From positions 1 to 13,070 of the forward strand of contig JAIFWS010000017.1 of the NCBI GenBank assembly GCA_019658985.1: DNA of 13,070 nt, written 5' to 3'. The notes below the pieces were generated by a model, which ran no database searches, was not told the DNA's origin, and worked only from the letters and a program-made list of their open reading frames with translations. Source of the stretch: Candidatus Parcubacteria bacterium (lineage in GTDB: Bacteria > Patescibacteriota > Minisyncoccia > Minisyncoccales > Staskawiczbacteraceae). The stretch's first letter is position 1. Each line of letters begins with the position of its first letter. Position numbers and translations under genes: made by a program. Below, one piece after another: positions 6,948-13,070 of the stretch.

Positions 6948-7789
6948 TAAACACCCCTTTGGTTTCAGTTATCGTCCCGATTCACAACCGCCAAAAGTAT
7001 CTGGCGCGGGCTATTGCGAGCATTCAAAGCCAGACATACGGCGCTATTGAAATTATCGCCATTGATGACGCCTCGCAAGACGGCAGCCATAAGGCCATCC
7101 TGGATTTAGTCAGCCGCGATTCCCGGATTGTCGCGTTGAGAAATGAAAAGAATGTGGGGTTGGTGGCGACATTAAACCGCGGCCTCGCGGTTGCGAAGGG
7201 CAAGTATATCGCCCGGCTCGATGACCACGATTATTGGCATGACAATGAAAAATTATCAAAACAGGTGGATTTTTTAGAAACACATCCTGAATATGGAATG
7301 GTGGGCGGCGGCGCAATTGTAGCGGATGATGAGGGCAGGGAAATCGCGCGGTATTTGATGCCCCGATCAGACGAAGATATCAGAAAGAATCTGTTAATTA
7401 TGAATGGGTTCGTCCACGTATCAGTGCTTTTGAAAAAAGAATTAGTGATGGCCGCCGGCGGATATGAGCCTTCATTTGACGGCCTGGAAGATTGGAATTT
7501 GTGGCTGGCCATGGGCCGGTTTGCTAAAATATATAATATTCCGGAATTTCTTGTAACTTATACCGGGCATGCCAAGCATAATTCCGGTTACGCCGCAAAC
7601 CGGTTTAAGAGGAAACGGCAGTTATCTGTAACTTTGGCCTTGATTAAAAAGTACCGCCGGGATTATCCCGGATACGCCAAAGCAGTTTTATTCGCGTGGA
7701 TTACTTTTGCCTATTCTTTTATGCCCTACCGGTATGCGATGCAATCACTGGCTTATAGGTTAAAAACGGGGTTTCTAAAAATTACATAG
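6944..7789 (+). CDS. Family 2 glycosyltransferase (GT-A fold)
   Basis: A 281-residue inverting glycosyltransferase that would add a sugar from a nucleotide donor to a lipid-linked acceptor at the cytoplasmic membrane face. The N-terminal VSVIVPIHNRQKYLARAI (7-24), the first acidic pair D41-D42 (IAIDDASQDGS), the metal-binding DxD region RLDDHD (91-96) and the candidate catalytic-base motif LEDWNLW (181-187) are all in family order. There is one weakly hydrophobic stretch near 246-260, which may associate with the membrane. Length is normal for a single-domain GT2. The start overlaps the previous stop by ATGA, and the next gene begins 3 bases after its stop. Donor and acceptor sugars cannot be read from sequence. 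Confidence 0.92.
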   Translation: MINTPLVSVIVPIHNRQKYLARAIASIQSQTYGAIEIIAIDDASQDGSHKAILDLVSRDSRIVALRNEKNVGLVATLNRGLAVAKGKYIARLDDHDYWHDNEKLSKQVDFLETHPEYGMVGGGAIVADDEGREIARYLMPRSDEDIRKNLLIMNGFVHVSVLLKKELVMAAGGYEPSFDGLEDWNLWLAMGRFAKIYNIPEFLVTYTGHAKHNSGYAANRFKRKRQLSVTLALIKKYRRDYPGYAKAVLFAWITFAYSFMPYRYAMQSLAYRLKTGFLKIT

Positions 7790-7792
7790 CAT

Positions 7793-9283
7793 ATGGATTT
7801 TTCCAAGGCCAAGCAGGCCATTAAAAAAATAATTTCCCCGGGCCAGAATCTGTCCAATAAAACCGCCAAGGGAACTTTTTGGCTGTTTGCTTTCCGTATT
7901 GCGGACCAGGGTTTGCGGCTGGGAAAAACCATTGTACTGGCGCGGCTCTTGGCCCCGAGTGATTTCGGCCTCTTTGGGATTACAGTATTGGCCATGTCAT
8001 TATTGGATACTTTTTCCCAAAGCGGCTTTGAACACGCGCTCATCCAGAAAAAAGAAGATATCGGCCCGTACCTTGATACTGGCTGGGTTGTGAAAGCTGC
8101 GCGGGGATTGCTGCTGGCTTCATTATTATTTTTATTTTCACCGCTGATCGCATCATTTTTTAATGCGCCTCAAGTCCGTTCTATCTTGCAGTGGGTGGCG
8201 CTGGCCATCGTGATCCAGGGGCTGACGAATATCGCGGTAGTATATTTTTCCAAAGAACTGCAATTCCATAAATACTTCTTCTATCAAATCAGCGGAACCT
8301 TCGCCGATTTTACCGCATCGGTTATTGCCGCCGTTATGCTGCGGAGTGTCTGGGCACTGGTGATTGGCCTTTTGGCGGGCATGACGATCCGTTGCATTGT
8401 TTCGTATATTGCTTATCCTTATCTTCCCCGGTTTAAATTCAGCTTTGCTAAAGCCAAAGAACTGTTCGGGTACGGAAAATGGATTTTCAGTTCAAGTATT
8501 ATCGGGTTTTTCCTGACTCAGATCGACAGCCTCTTGGTCGGGAAAATTGCTGGCGTCGCTTCCCTGGGATTTTACCAAGTCTCTTACAAAATCCCGAGCA
8601 TCCTCGGGTCTGATATTTTAAGCGGGGCTATTTTTCCGGCATATTCAAAACTGCAGGGAGATATGGAAAAAATGAAAAACGCTTATTTGAAAATTTTGCA
8701 GATTTTTTGTTTTATTTTACTTCCGATGGCCGGCGGTATATACGCCGTAGCGCCGGAATTCATAAATCTTTTCTTGGGCGCAAAGTGGATGCCATCTTTG
8801 TGGCCGATGAGGATACTGTGCTTGGCTGTCGTCGTATGGAGTATTGAAGTGGTATCCAATCACTTATTTTTGGCCCTAGGCAAACCGCACATAGAAACCA
8901 AATGGAATTCCGTCAGATTTGCTGTGATGGTTGCCCTGCTCTACCCTTTTATCCTGGAGTGGGGAATAACGGGAGCTGCTTTGGCGGTATTAGCCGGCTC
9001 TTTGGTGGGGGCCACGGGATTCAGCTTTCAGGCGATCCGGACCATTAATTGCAGCACAGTGGAATTTTTAAAAAGGATTATTGTCCCGGTTGTTACCACG
9101 TCCGGCATGGTGGCGGTTATTTTTTCACTCAAGTGGGCGATCCCGACTGATTTTTTTGGTTTCTTTATTCTTATCGTGATCGGTGTGGCCGCCTACGGGG
9201 TGTTAACCTATCTTGCGGATTTTTTCCTGGAAAACAAAACAATTCATCTGCTTCAGAAAAGCTTAAGCCTGCTCTTGGGATAA
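7793..9283 (+). CDS. Wzx-like polysaccharide flippase, second copy (WzxC-type)
   Basis: A 496-residue polytopic MOP-superfamily protein. It differs from the flippase at 4433-5887 in its family signature: NKTAKGTFWLFAFRIADQG, ARLLAPSDFGLFGI (50-63) and GFEHALIQKKEDI (78-90) are typical of the Polysacc_synt_3/WzxC branch of colanic-acid-like exporters. The duplicated half begins around FGYGKWIFSSSIIGFFLTQIDSLLVGKIAG. It would export lipid-linked oligosaccharides. The ATG lies 3 bases after the GT2 stop, and the following methyltransferase starts after a 15-base gap, the largest inside the operon. No Shine-Dalgarno is visible. A second, distinct flippase in the same operon suggests two lipid-linked substrates or a recent merger of two clusters. 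Confidence 0.91.
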   Translation: MDFSKAKQAIKKIISPGQNLSNKTAKGTFWLFAFRIADQGLRLGKTIVLARLLAPSDFGLFGITVLAMSLLDTFSQSGFEHALIQKKEDIGPYLDTGWVVKAARGLLLASLLFLFSPLIASFFNAPQVRSILQWVALAIVIQGLTNIAVVYFSKELQFHKYFFYQISGTFADFTASVIAAVMLRSVWALVIGLLAGMTIRCIVSYIAYPYLPRFKFSFAKAKELFGYGKWIFSSSIIGFFLTQIDSLLVGKIAGVASLGFYQVSYKIPSILGSDILSGAIFPAYSKLQGDMEKMKNAYLKILQIFCFILLPMAGGIYAVAPEFINLFLGAKWMPSLWPMRILCLAVVVWSIEVVSNHLFLALGKPHIETKWNSVRFAVMVALLYPFILEWGITGAALAVLAGSLVGATGFSFQAIRTINCSTVEFLKRIIVPVVTTSGMVAVIFSLKWAIPTDFFGFFILIVIGVAAYGVLTYLADFFLENKTIHLLQKSLSLLLG

Positions 9284-9298
9284 AACAGAAATCATATT

Positions 9299-10060
9299 AT
9301 GGAAAACTTTAAAACATACGCAAAATACTACGACGCATTCTATGCCAACAAGGAGTATTCGGGCGAGGTGGATTTTCTGCAAAAAGTAATTAAAAAATAC
9401 GGCGGAGCGGGAGCTAAAACGATTTTAAGTTTAGGATGCGGGACCGCCACGCATGATATTTTACTGGCCAAAAAAGGTTTTAATATTCTGGGAATTGATA
9501 AGTCCAAAGAAATGATTGCCATCGCCGGACAGAAGGCCGAAGAAGCGGGAGTCAGCATGGAATTTTTAGCATCTGATATTACCCGTTTTAACATCAAAAA
9601 GAAGTTTGACGTCGCAATGGCGATGTTTAATGTGGTGGGGTATATGGCAGAAAACGGAGACATGGAAAAAATGCTCAAGAATACATCGGTTAATGTGAAA
9701 AAGGGCGGCCTGCTTCTTTTTGATTGCTGGTACGGCCCCGCTGTTTTAAAAAGCCGGCCGAAAAACAAGGAAAAATTAATCACAGTTGGTGATAAGAATA
9801 TCCTGCGCAAGACCACCCAGGGATTGGATATCGAAAAAAGCGTCGTTAATATCCGTTTTGAAGTTTTTGAAGAAAAAAATGGCAGCATAAAAAAAGCTTC
9901 AACGGAAATCCATAAGGTCCGGTTTTGGTATTTGCGGGAGCTGGAATACTTTTTAAAAAACAGCGGTTTTGCGATTACCAAAACATGTAACTTTATGGAT
10001 ACAAATTCCAAGGTATCGGAAGATAATTGGAATATGTTTGTAATAGCGAAAAAGATATAA
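9299..10060 (+). CDS. Class I SAM-dependent methyltransferase
   Basis: A 253-residue cytoplasmic enzyme with a Rossmann-type methyltransferase domain. Motif I is ILSLGCGTATHD (42-53), the ribose-contacting acidic residue is D67 (ILGIDKSKEMI), a post-III region reads ASDITRF (91-97), and FDVAMAMFNVVGYM (103-116) fits motif IV. A C-terminal half of about 110 residues (KVRFWYLRELEYFLKNSGF) forms the usual lid for a small acceptor. In this position it most likely methylates a sugar, possibly an amino group or hydroxyl of a nucleotide-linked or lipid-linked residue; this is inferred from neighbours only. There is no DNA- or rRNA-methyltransferase signature. The gene ends 2 bases before the probable start of the GT4 gene. 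Confidence 0.85.
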   Translation: MENFKTYAKYYDAFYANKEYSGEVDFLQKVIKKYGGAGAKTILSLGCGTATHDILLAKKGFNILGIDKSKEMIAIAGQKAEEAGVSMEFLASDITRFNIKKKFDVAMAMFNVVGYMAENGDMEKMLKNTSVNVKKGGLLLFDCWYGPAVLKSRPKNKEKLITVGDKNILRKTTQGLDIEKSVVNIRFEVFEEKNGSIKKASTEIHKVRFWYLRELEYFLKNSGFAITKTCNFMDTNSKVSEDNWNMFVIAKKI

Positions 10061-10062
10061 GT

Positions 10063-11265
10063 ATGAAAAAGAATATTGCTATTTTATTTCCTGTTTCGCG
10101 TAAGATGGGAATTTTCCAGTATAGCCTGACAATCGCTGAAGCCCTGGCCGGCGTCGCAGATTTTAATTTACATATTTTATATTTTGGAGAGGAAAATCCC
10201 AAAGAATTTTTAAAGGTGGCTGACATAAATGATATTGCTTTTACTTCTCTGGACGCGAGCGGGGGAAATCTCTTCGGTAAAATAGAATTTATCATCAATT
10301 GGCTACTGCGAAAACCGGTATTCGTTATTAATAAAAAAAATAAAGAGGCGCTGGGCAAGCTTTCTTTGGATTTATTAATTTTGCCGTTCCCGATCCTTTT
10401 TGGATTCGAGCACAATATCCCCTATATCGTTACCATTCCGGATATTATGCATAAATACTATCCGGGCTTCCCTGAATATGATGTCAAAACCCGGATAAAA
10501 AGGGATATGGTGTATGCCCTGTCCGCCCAAAAATCGGTTTTGAGCGTGACGGAATCTTCCCAGGGAACAAAAGACTTGAATCGTTTTTATCATATCCCCG
10601 AGGATAAAATCCGGGCGATCTATTTGATTCCTCCCGGTTATTTATATACCTACAAAGATATGGATCAGGCCGGGATTCAGGTATTGCTGGGGAAATATAA
10701 CCTTCCCGAAAAATTCATTTTTTATCCGGCGCAATTTTGGTTCCATAAAAATCATGTACGATTAATCGAATCAATCAACATTGTCCAAAAAAAATACGGG
10801 CAGGAAGTCCATTTGGTGTTAGCAGGCAATCCCGGCGCTAATAACAAAAATTATCAGCAGGTGATGGGTTTGGCTGAAAAATTGGGAATTGCCGGCCAAG
10901 TGCATGCGCTCGGATATGTTACCGATGAAGAATTAGTCGCTTTGTACAAAAAATCTACGGCCTTGGTGTATCCGACATTAATTGGCCCGACCAATATTCC
11001 TCCGCTCGAAGCTATGGTGCTGGGCGTTCCGGTGCTTTGCTCTGATTTGTTTTCCATGCCTGAACAACTGGGCGGCGCCGGCGTATTATTTGATCCGTTT
11101 AATTCCGAGGATATGGCCGAAAAAATCCACCAAGTGTGGACCAATGAACCGCTGCGCAAAACAATGATTGAAAAGGGTTATTTGCAGCTACCGCGTTTTA
11201 CTTCTGAAAAATATGGCAGGGAGTGGGTGGCGGTAGTAAAAGAGGCATTGGCTAAAATTGTGTAA
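10063..11265 (+). CDS. Family 4 glycosyltransferase (GT-B fold)
   Basis: A 400-residue retaining glycosyltransferase with two Rossmann domains. The C-terminal donor-binding domain is clear: YPAQFWFHKNHVRLIESI (221-238), HLVLAGNPG (250-258), LGYVTDEELVALYKKSTALVYPT (283-305), then GPTNIPPLEAMVLGVPV (308-324) with E316. The usual first glutamate of the EX7E motif is replaced by glycine 308, as in the GPTNIP sub-branch of GT4. The N-terminal domain (1-200) would bind a lipid-linked acceptor. The ATG at 10063 is chosen over an upstream in-frame TTG at 10027, which would overlap the methyltransferase by 34 bases; the product then begins MKKNIAILFPVSRK, a normal family start. It is the last gene of the operon; its stop codon lies in the A-tract of the opposing HD terminator. 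Confidence 0.92.
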   Translation: MKKNIAILFPVSRKMGIFQYSLTIAEALAGVADFNLHILYFGEENPKEFLKVADINDIAFTSLDASGGNLFGKIEFIINWLLRKPVFVINKKNKEALGKLSLDLLILPFPILFGFEHNIPYIVTIPDIMHKYYPGFPEYDVKTRIKRDMVYALSAQKSVLSVTESSQGTKDLNRFYHIPEDKIRAIYLIPPGYLYTYKDMDQAGIQVLLGKYNLPEKFIFYPAQFWFHKNHVRLIESINIVQKKYGQEVHLVLAGNPGANNKNYQQVMGLAEKLGIAGQVHALGYVTDEELVALYKKSTALVYPTLIGPTNIPPLEAMVLGVPVLCSDLFSMPEQLGGAGVLFDPFNSEDMAEKIHQVWTNEPLRKTMIEKGYLQLPRFTSEKYGREWVAVVKEALAKIV

Positions 11266-11299
11266 AAAAACGCCCGCGCCGACTCTCGTCAGCACGGGC
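11264..11299 (-). terminator. Intrinsic terminator of the HD-domain gene
   Basis: On the minus strand, GCCCGTGCTGAC and GTCGGCGCGGGC form a 12-pair stem (two wobbles) around a GAGA tetraloop of the GNRA type, followed by G and then seven T (plus-strand A run 11264-11270). This is a textbook intrinsic terminator ending transcription of the minus-strand gene at 11306-11938. The plus strand has only a weak T-rich stretch after the hairpin, so it probably terminates the opposing operon poorly. Confidence 0.88.
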
Positions 11300-11305
11300 T
11301 TGTTG

Positions 11306-11938
11306 TTAGTTAGGGAATCGCTGGTCGATTCCGTGGTTGATGAGCTGTGCGATGCTGTCGTAGGCGATGTAGCGGGCGCCCAAGATACTCTGCACCATGC
11401 TTTCAACCCGATGGGCTACTTCCAGTTCGACATCCCAGAAGGGTCGGCCCAGTTGCTGCTCAACCTCGGGCGCCGGATTGGGGTTTCGCGCCCGCACTTC
11501 TTGCACCCGATCGTCCACGGGCACGATCTTCTCGCCCATGGTCATGTCGTCCAGGAGGAATTGGAGCAATTCCAGGAACGTCGCTTTCCCCGTGGTTGCC
11601 CGAACCAGGAACGCTGGACTGAGAGCTTCGATAAGGAGTTGGGGCGTGTGGGTCGCCTGGAAAAGTTTCTGGGCTTCCTCTTTTTCTCCATCGCTGAAAT
11701 CTTCAGGTTTTCTTTCCAGACGCTTGGCCCAGTCATGGCAGGCCGCCACCCGGGTCAGCATCGTCGTGTTGTCGGGGGGAAGGCCGAGTGCTTCTCCGAG
11801 GACTTCGACTGCTACGGCTTGGGTGAAGCAGTGGTCAGCCACGTTCGCCCAATCGTCGATCAGCTTCCCCCCATTAATGACGCAGTGGTACTGGCGGGGG
11901 TAGTAGCTCTGGATGTGCTGTTCGATGGATCGTCTCAA
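11306..11938 (-). CDS. HD-domain phosphohydrolase-like protein
   Basis: A 210-residue protein with the spaced metal-ligand pattern of the HD superfamily: H36 (VADHCFTQA), H68-D69 (AACHDWAKRLE) and D130 or D131 (LLDDMTMGEK), with H97 as a possible extra ligand. HD proteins usually hydrolyse phosphate esters, for example nucleotides or (p)ppGpp; the substrate here is unknown and two residues could fill the last ligand site. The start is the TTG at 11938: it has a strong Shine-Dalgarno AAAGGAG 6 bases upstream, and an in-frame TAG lies a short way further upstream. Four hand-counted 60-base lines give about 57-68% GC, against about 40-47% in the adjacent polysaccharide genes. With its own promoter and terminator it forms an independent transcription unit opposed to the operon, probably acquired by transfer. 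Confidence 0.75.
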   Translation of the reverse strand: MRRSIEQHIQSYYPRQYHCVINGGKLIDDWANVADHCFTQAVAVEVLGEALGLPPDNTTMLTRVAACHDWAKRLERKPEDFSDGEKEEAQKLFQATHTPQLLIEALSPAFLVRATTGKATFLELLQFLLDDMTMGEKIVPVDDRVQEVRARNPNPAPEVEQQLGRPFWDVELEVAHRVESMVQSILGARYIAYDSIAQLINHGIDQRFPN

Positions 11939-11944
11939 GATACG

Positions 11945-11951
11945 CTCCTTT
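11945..11951 (-). promoter_or_regulatory. Strong Shine-Dalgarno supporting the TTG start of the HD gene
   Basis: The minus strand reads AAAGGAG, then 6 bases, then TTG at 11938. It is the only strong, well-spaced Shine-Dalgarno seen before any gene in this window, and it decides the start of the HD gene. Confidence 0.8.
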
Positions 11952-11963
11952 GTCAGAGACTAG

Positions 11964-11983
11964 ATCTGGTGGGTACGCCAGAT
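11964..11983. promoter_or_regulatory. Inverted repeat in the HD gene leader or operator
   Basis: ATCTGG and CCAGAT form a perfect 6-base inverted repeat with an 8-base centre; one more pair inside makes it partly extendable (ATCTGGTG against CGCCAGAT with one imperfect position). It falls at the predicted transcription start of the HD gene, between its -10 box and its Shine-Dalgarno. It could be a repressor site or a 5' hairpin in the HD mRNA. No regulator is identified. Confidence 0.4.
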
Positions 11984-11985
11984 GC

Positions 11986-12014
11986 TTTCTAATAGAAAGA
12001 TTAATATTTGTCAA
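11986..12014 (-). promoter_or_regulatory. Promoter of the HD-domain gene
   Basis: The minus strand carries a perfect consensus -35 box TTGACA (12014-12009), a 17-base spacer and a TAGAAA box (11991-11986, 4 of 6 to consensus). A better-looking TATTAG at 11994-11989 would leave only a 14-base spacer. The predicted start lies near 11979, giving a leader of about 40 bases. It overlaps the candidate plus-strand promoter of the aminotransferase gene. Confidence 0.55.
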
Positions 12015-12016
12015 GT

Positions 12017-12044
12017 TTGCAAAAACGGCGAAATAAGATAAAAT
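12017..12044 (+). promoter_or_regulatory. Candidate near-leaderless promoter of the aminotransferase gene
   Basis: A TTGCAA box (12017-12022) and a TAAAAT box (12039-12044) are separated by 16 bases. The -10 box ends 8 bases before the ATG at 12053, so the transcript would begin at or within a few bases of the start codon. No Shine-Dalgarno lies upstream of that ATG. The arrangement, including the TAAAAT box, parallels that before the operon at 3233. Confidence 0.42.
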
Positions 12045-12052
12045 ATAGCATT

Positions 12053-13070
12053 ATGATACCGGTCAGCAAGCCTATTTACGTGAGCGGAGAGAAGGAAAAT
12101 CTTATTAAATCCATTGATTCTGGTTGGATTTCTTCCGAGGGTCCTTTTGTAAAAGAATTTGAAAAAAGCTTCAGTCGTTTTATCGGTACCAGATTCGGTA
12201 TCGCCGTCTCCAGCGGAACGTCGGCTTTGGAGATTGCCATGGGGGCAATTGGCATTAAGAAGGGGGATGAAGTCATCATGCCCGATTTTACGATTATGAG
12301 TTGCGCGCTGGCGGTGGTAAATTACGGAGGTTTGCCGGTGTTTGTGGACGCCGAACCGGAAACCTGGAATATGGACGTTTCTAAAATAGAAGAAAAAATT
12401 ACCAAACATACCAAAGCTATTTTGGTGGTGCACATGTACGGGCATCCTTCTGATATGGGCGCCATTATGAAGCTCGCCAAGAAATATAAATTGCGGGTCA
12501 TTGAAGACGCGGCTGAAGCCCATGGCGCGGAATACAAAGGGAAAAAATGCGGGAGCTTTGGCGATATTTCCTGCTTCAGTTTTTATTCCAATAAAATTAT
12601 CAATACGGGAGAGGGGGGGATGGTGCTTACCAGCAACAAAAAATTGGAAGAGCGCTGCCGGACGTTGCGGAATTTGGCGTTTATTAAAAAACGGCGGTTT
12701 ATGCACGAAGAATTTGCGCGCAATTACCGGCTGACAGCGCTGCAGGCGGCGGTAGGAGTAGCGCAAGTTAAAAATGCCAAGATATTGGTTGCGATGAAAC
12801 GGAAGAATGCCGCCGAATATACTAAGCGATTAAAAGATATTCCGGGACTGCAGCTTCCCGCTGAAAAAGAATGGGCAAAAAATGTATATTGGATGTACGG
12901 ATTGGTGCTTGATAAATCAACGGGTTTTACGGCGGATTCTTTTGCAAAAAAAATGGCAGAAAAAGGCATTGAAACGCGGCCATTTTTTTATCCGTTGCAC
13001 CTGCAGCCGGTCTGGAAGAAAGAGAATATTAAAATTAAAAAAGGAGAATATCCTGTTTCAAAAAACCTGG
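12053..13070 (+). CDS. DegT/DnrJ/EryC1 aminotransferase, GDP-perosamine synthase-like (3' end beyond window)
   Basis: The frame is open from the ATG at 12053 to the window edge (339 codons), so the gene is cut off; the family is usually about 370-400 residues. These PLP enzymes convert 3- or 4-keto nucleotide sugars to amino sugars. Visible signs are IDSGWISSEGPFVKEFE (21-37), SSGTSAL (53-59) for phosphate binding, EDAAEAHGA (151-159) with D152 facing the PLP pyridine nitrogen, and SNKIINTGEGGM (179-190), in which K181 is the Schiff-base lysine. RNYRLTALQAAVGVAQ follows near residues 223-238 (NYR at 224-226). This overall pattern, particularly the GWISSEGP start, resembles GDP-perosamine synthases (Per/RfbE), but the substrate is inferred. 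It follows the HD cassette and appears to have its own promoter; it probably heads a further part of the polysaccharide locus. Confidence 0.9.
   Translation, partial: MIPVSKPIYVSGEKENLIKSIDSGWISSEGPFVKEFEKSFSRFIGTRFGIAVSSGTSALEIAMGAIGIKKGDEVIMPDFTIMSCALAVVNYGGLPVFVDAEPETWNMDVSKIEEKITKHTKAILVVHMYGHPSDMGAIMKLAKKYKLRVIEDAAEAHGAEYKGKKCGSFGDISCFSFYSNKIINTGEGGMVLTSNKKLEERCRTLRNLAFIKKRRFMHEEFARNYRLTALQAAVGVAQVKNAKILVAMKRKNAAEYTKRLKDIPGLQLPAEKEWAKNVYWMYGLVLDKSTGFTADSFAKKMAEKGIETRPFFYPLHLQPVWKKENIKIKKGEYPVSKNL

Noticed and set aside
9340..10011. A 223-codon minus-strand open frame opposite the methyltransferase
   Set aside because: Clear SAM motifs are on the plus strand; the reverse frame shows only low-complexity residues.
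10027..10062. Upstream TTG start for the GT4 glycosyltransferase
   Set aside because: It would overlap the methyltransferase by 34 bases and add 12 residues before the normal family start; the ATG at 10063 fits better.
11258..11992. A 244-codon plus-strand open frame covering the HD cassette
   Set aside because: It is antisense to the HD gene, lacks a ribosome-binding site or recognisable domain, and owes its openness to the GC-rich sequence. The minus-strand gene has promoter, Shine-Dalgarno, HD motifs and terminator.
12011..12766. A 251-codon minus-strand open frame opposite the aminotransferase
   Set aside because: The plus strand encodes an intact DegT-family protein with the PLP lysine; the opposite frame has no recognisable domain.

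Overview
The window looks like an accessory surface-polysaccharide region of a bacterial genome. The Y1-transposase subtype, compact overlapping genes, near-absence of Shine-Dalgarno sites and A/T-rich near-leaderless promoters suggest a Candidate Phyla Radiation (Patescibacteria) lineage. That placement is inference; no rRNA or marker gene is present. TGA is used as a stop, so the standard code applies.

Layout. (1) 1-866: an AT-rich REP-associated tyrosine transposase gene (RAYT, 133-804) bracketed by two copies of a 21-base imperfect palindrome, with a third copy inside its own coding sequence. (2) 867-3179, minus strand: a polytopic O-antigen ligase/polymerase-like protein with a C-terminal TPR region. 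(3) 3233-11265, plus strand: eight tightly packed genes: cytidylyltransferase-fold nucleotidyltransferase, short UDP-glucose-dehydrogenase-like protein, first Wzx-type flippase, HprK-like P-loop kinase, GT2 glycosyltransferase, second Wzx-type flippase, SAM methyltransferase and GT4 glycosyltransferase. Neighbours overlap or lie within 15 bases, so they probably form one operon. (4) 11264-12014, minus strand: a GC-rich self-contained cassette for an HD-domain protein, with its own promoter, strong Shine-Dalgarno, TTG start and intrinsic terminator. (5) 12053 to the right edge, plus strand: the 5' part of a DegT/DnrJ/EryC1 aminotransferase resembling GDP-perosamine synthases.

Together regions 2, 3 and 5 provide activated-sugar synthesis (nucleotidyltransferase, dehydrogenase-like protein, aminotransferase), sugar transfer (GT2, GT4), decoration (methyltransferase), export across the membrane (two flippases) and polymerisation or ligation (Wzy/WaaL-like). 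The HprK-like kinase has no obvious catalytic place in this pathway and could be regulatory or act on a small molecule.

The items most worth a second look are the palindrome embedded in frame in the transposase gene, the autonomous GC-rich HD cassette splitting the polysaccharide genes, the dehydrogenase-like protein lacking the usual UDP-binding domain and coupled to a nucleotidyltransferase, and the HprK-like kinase.
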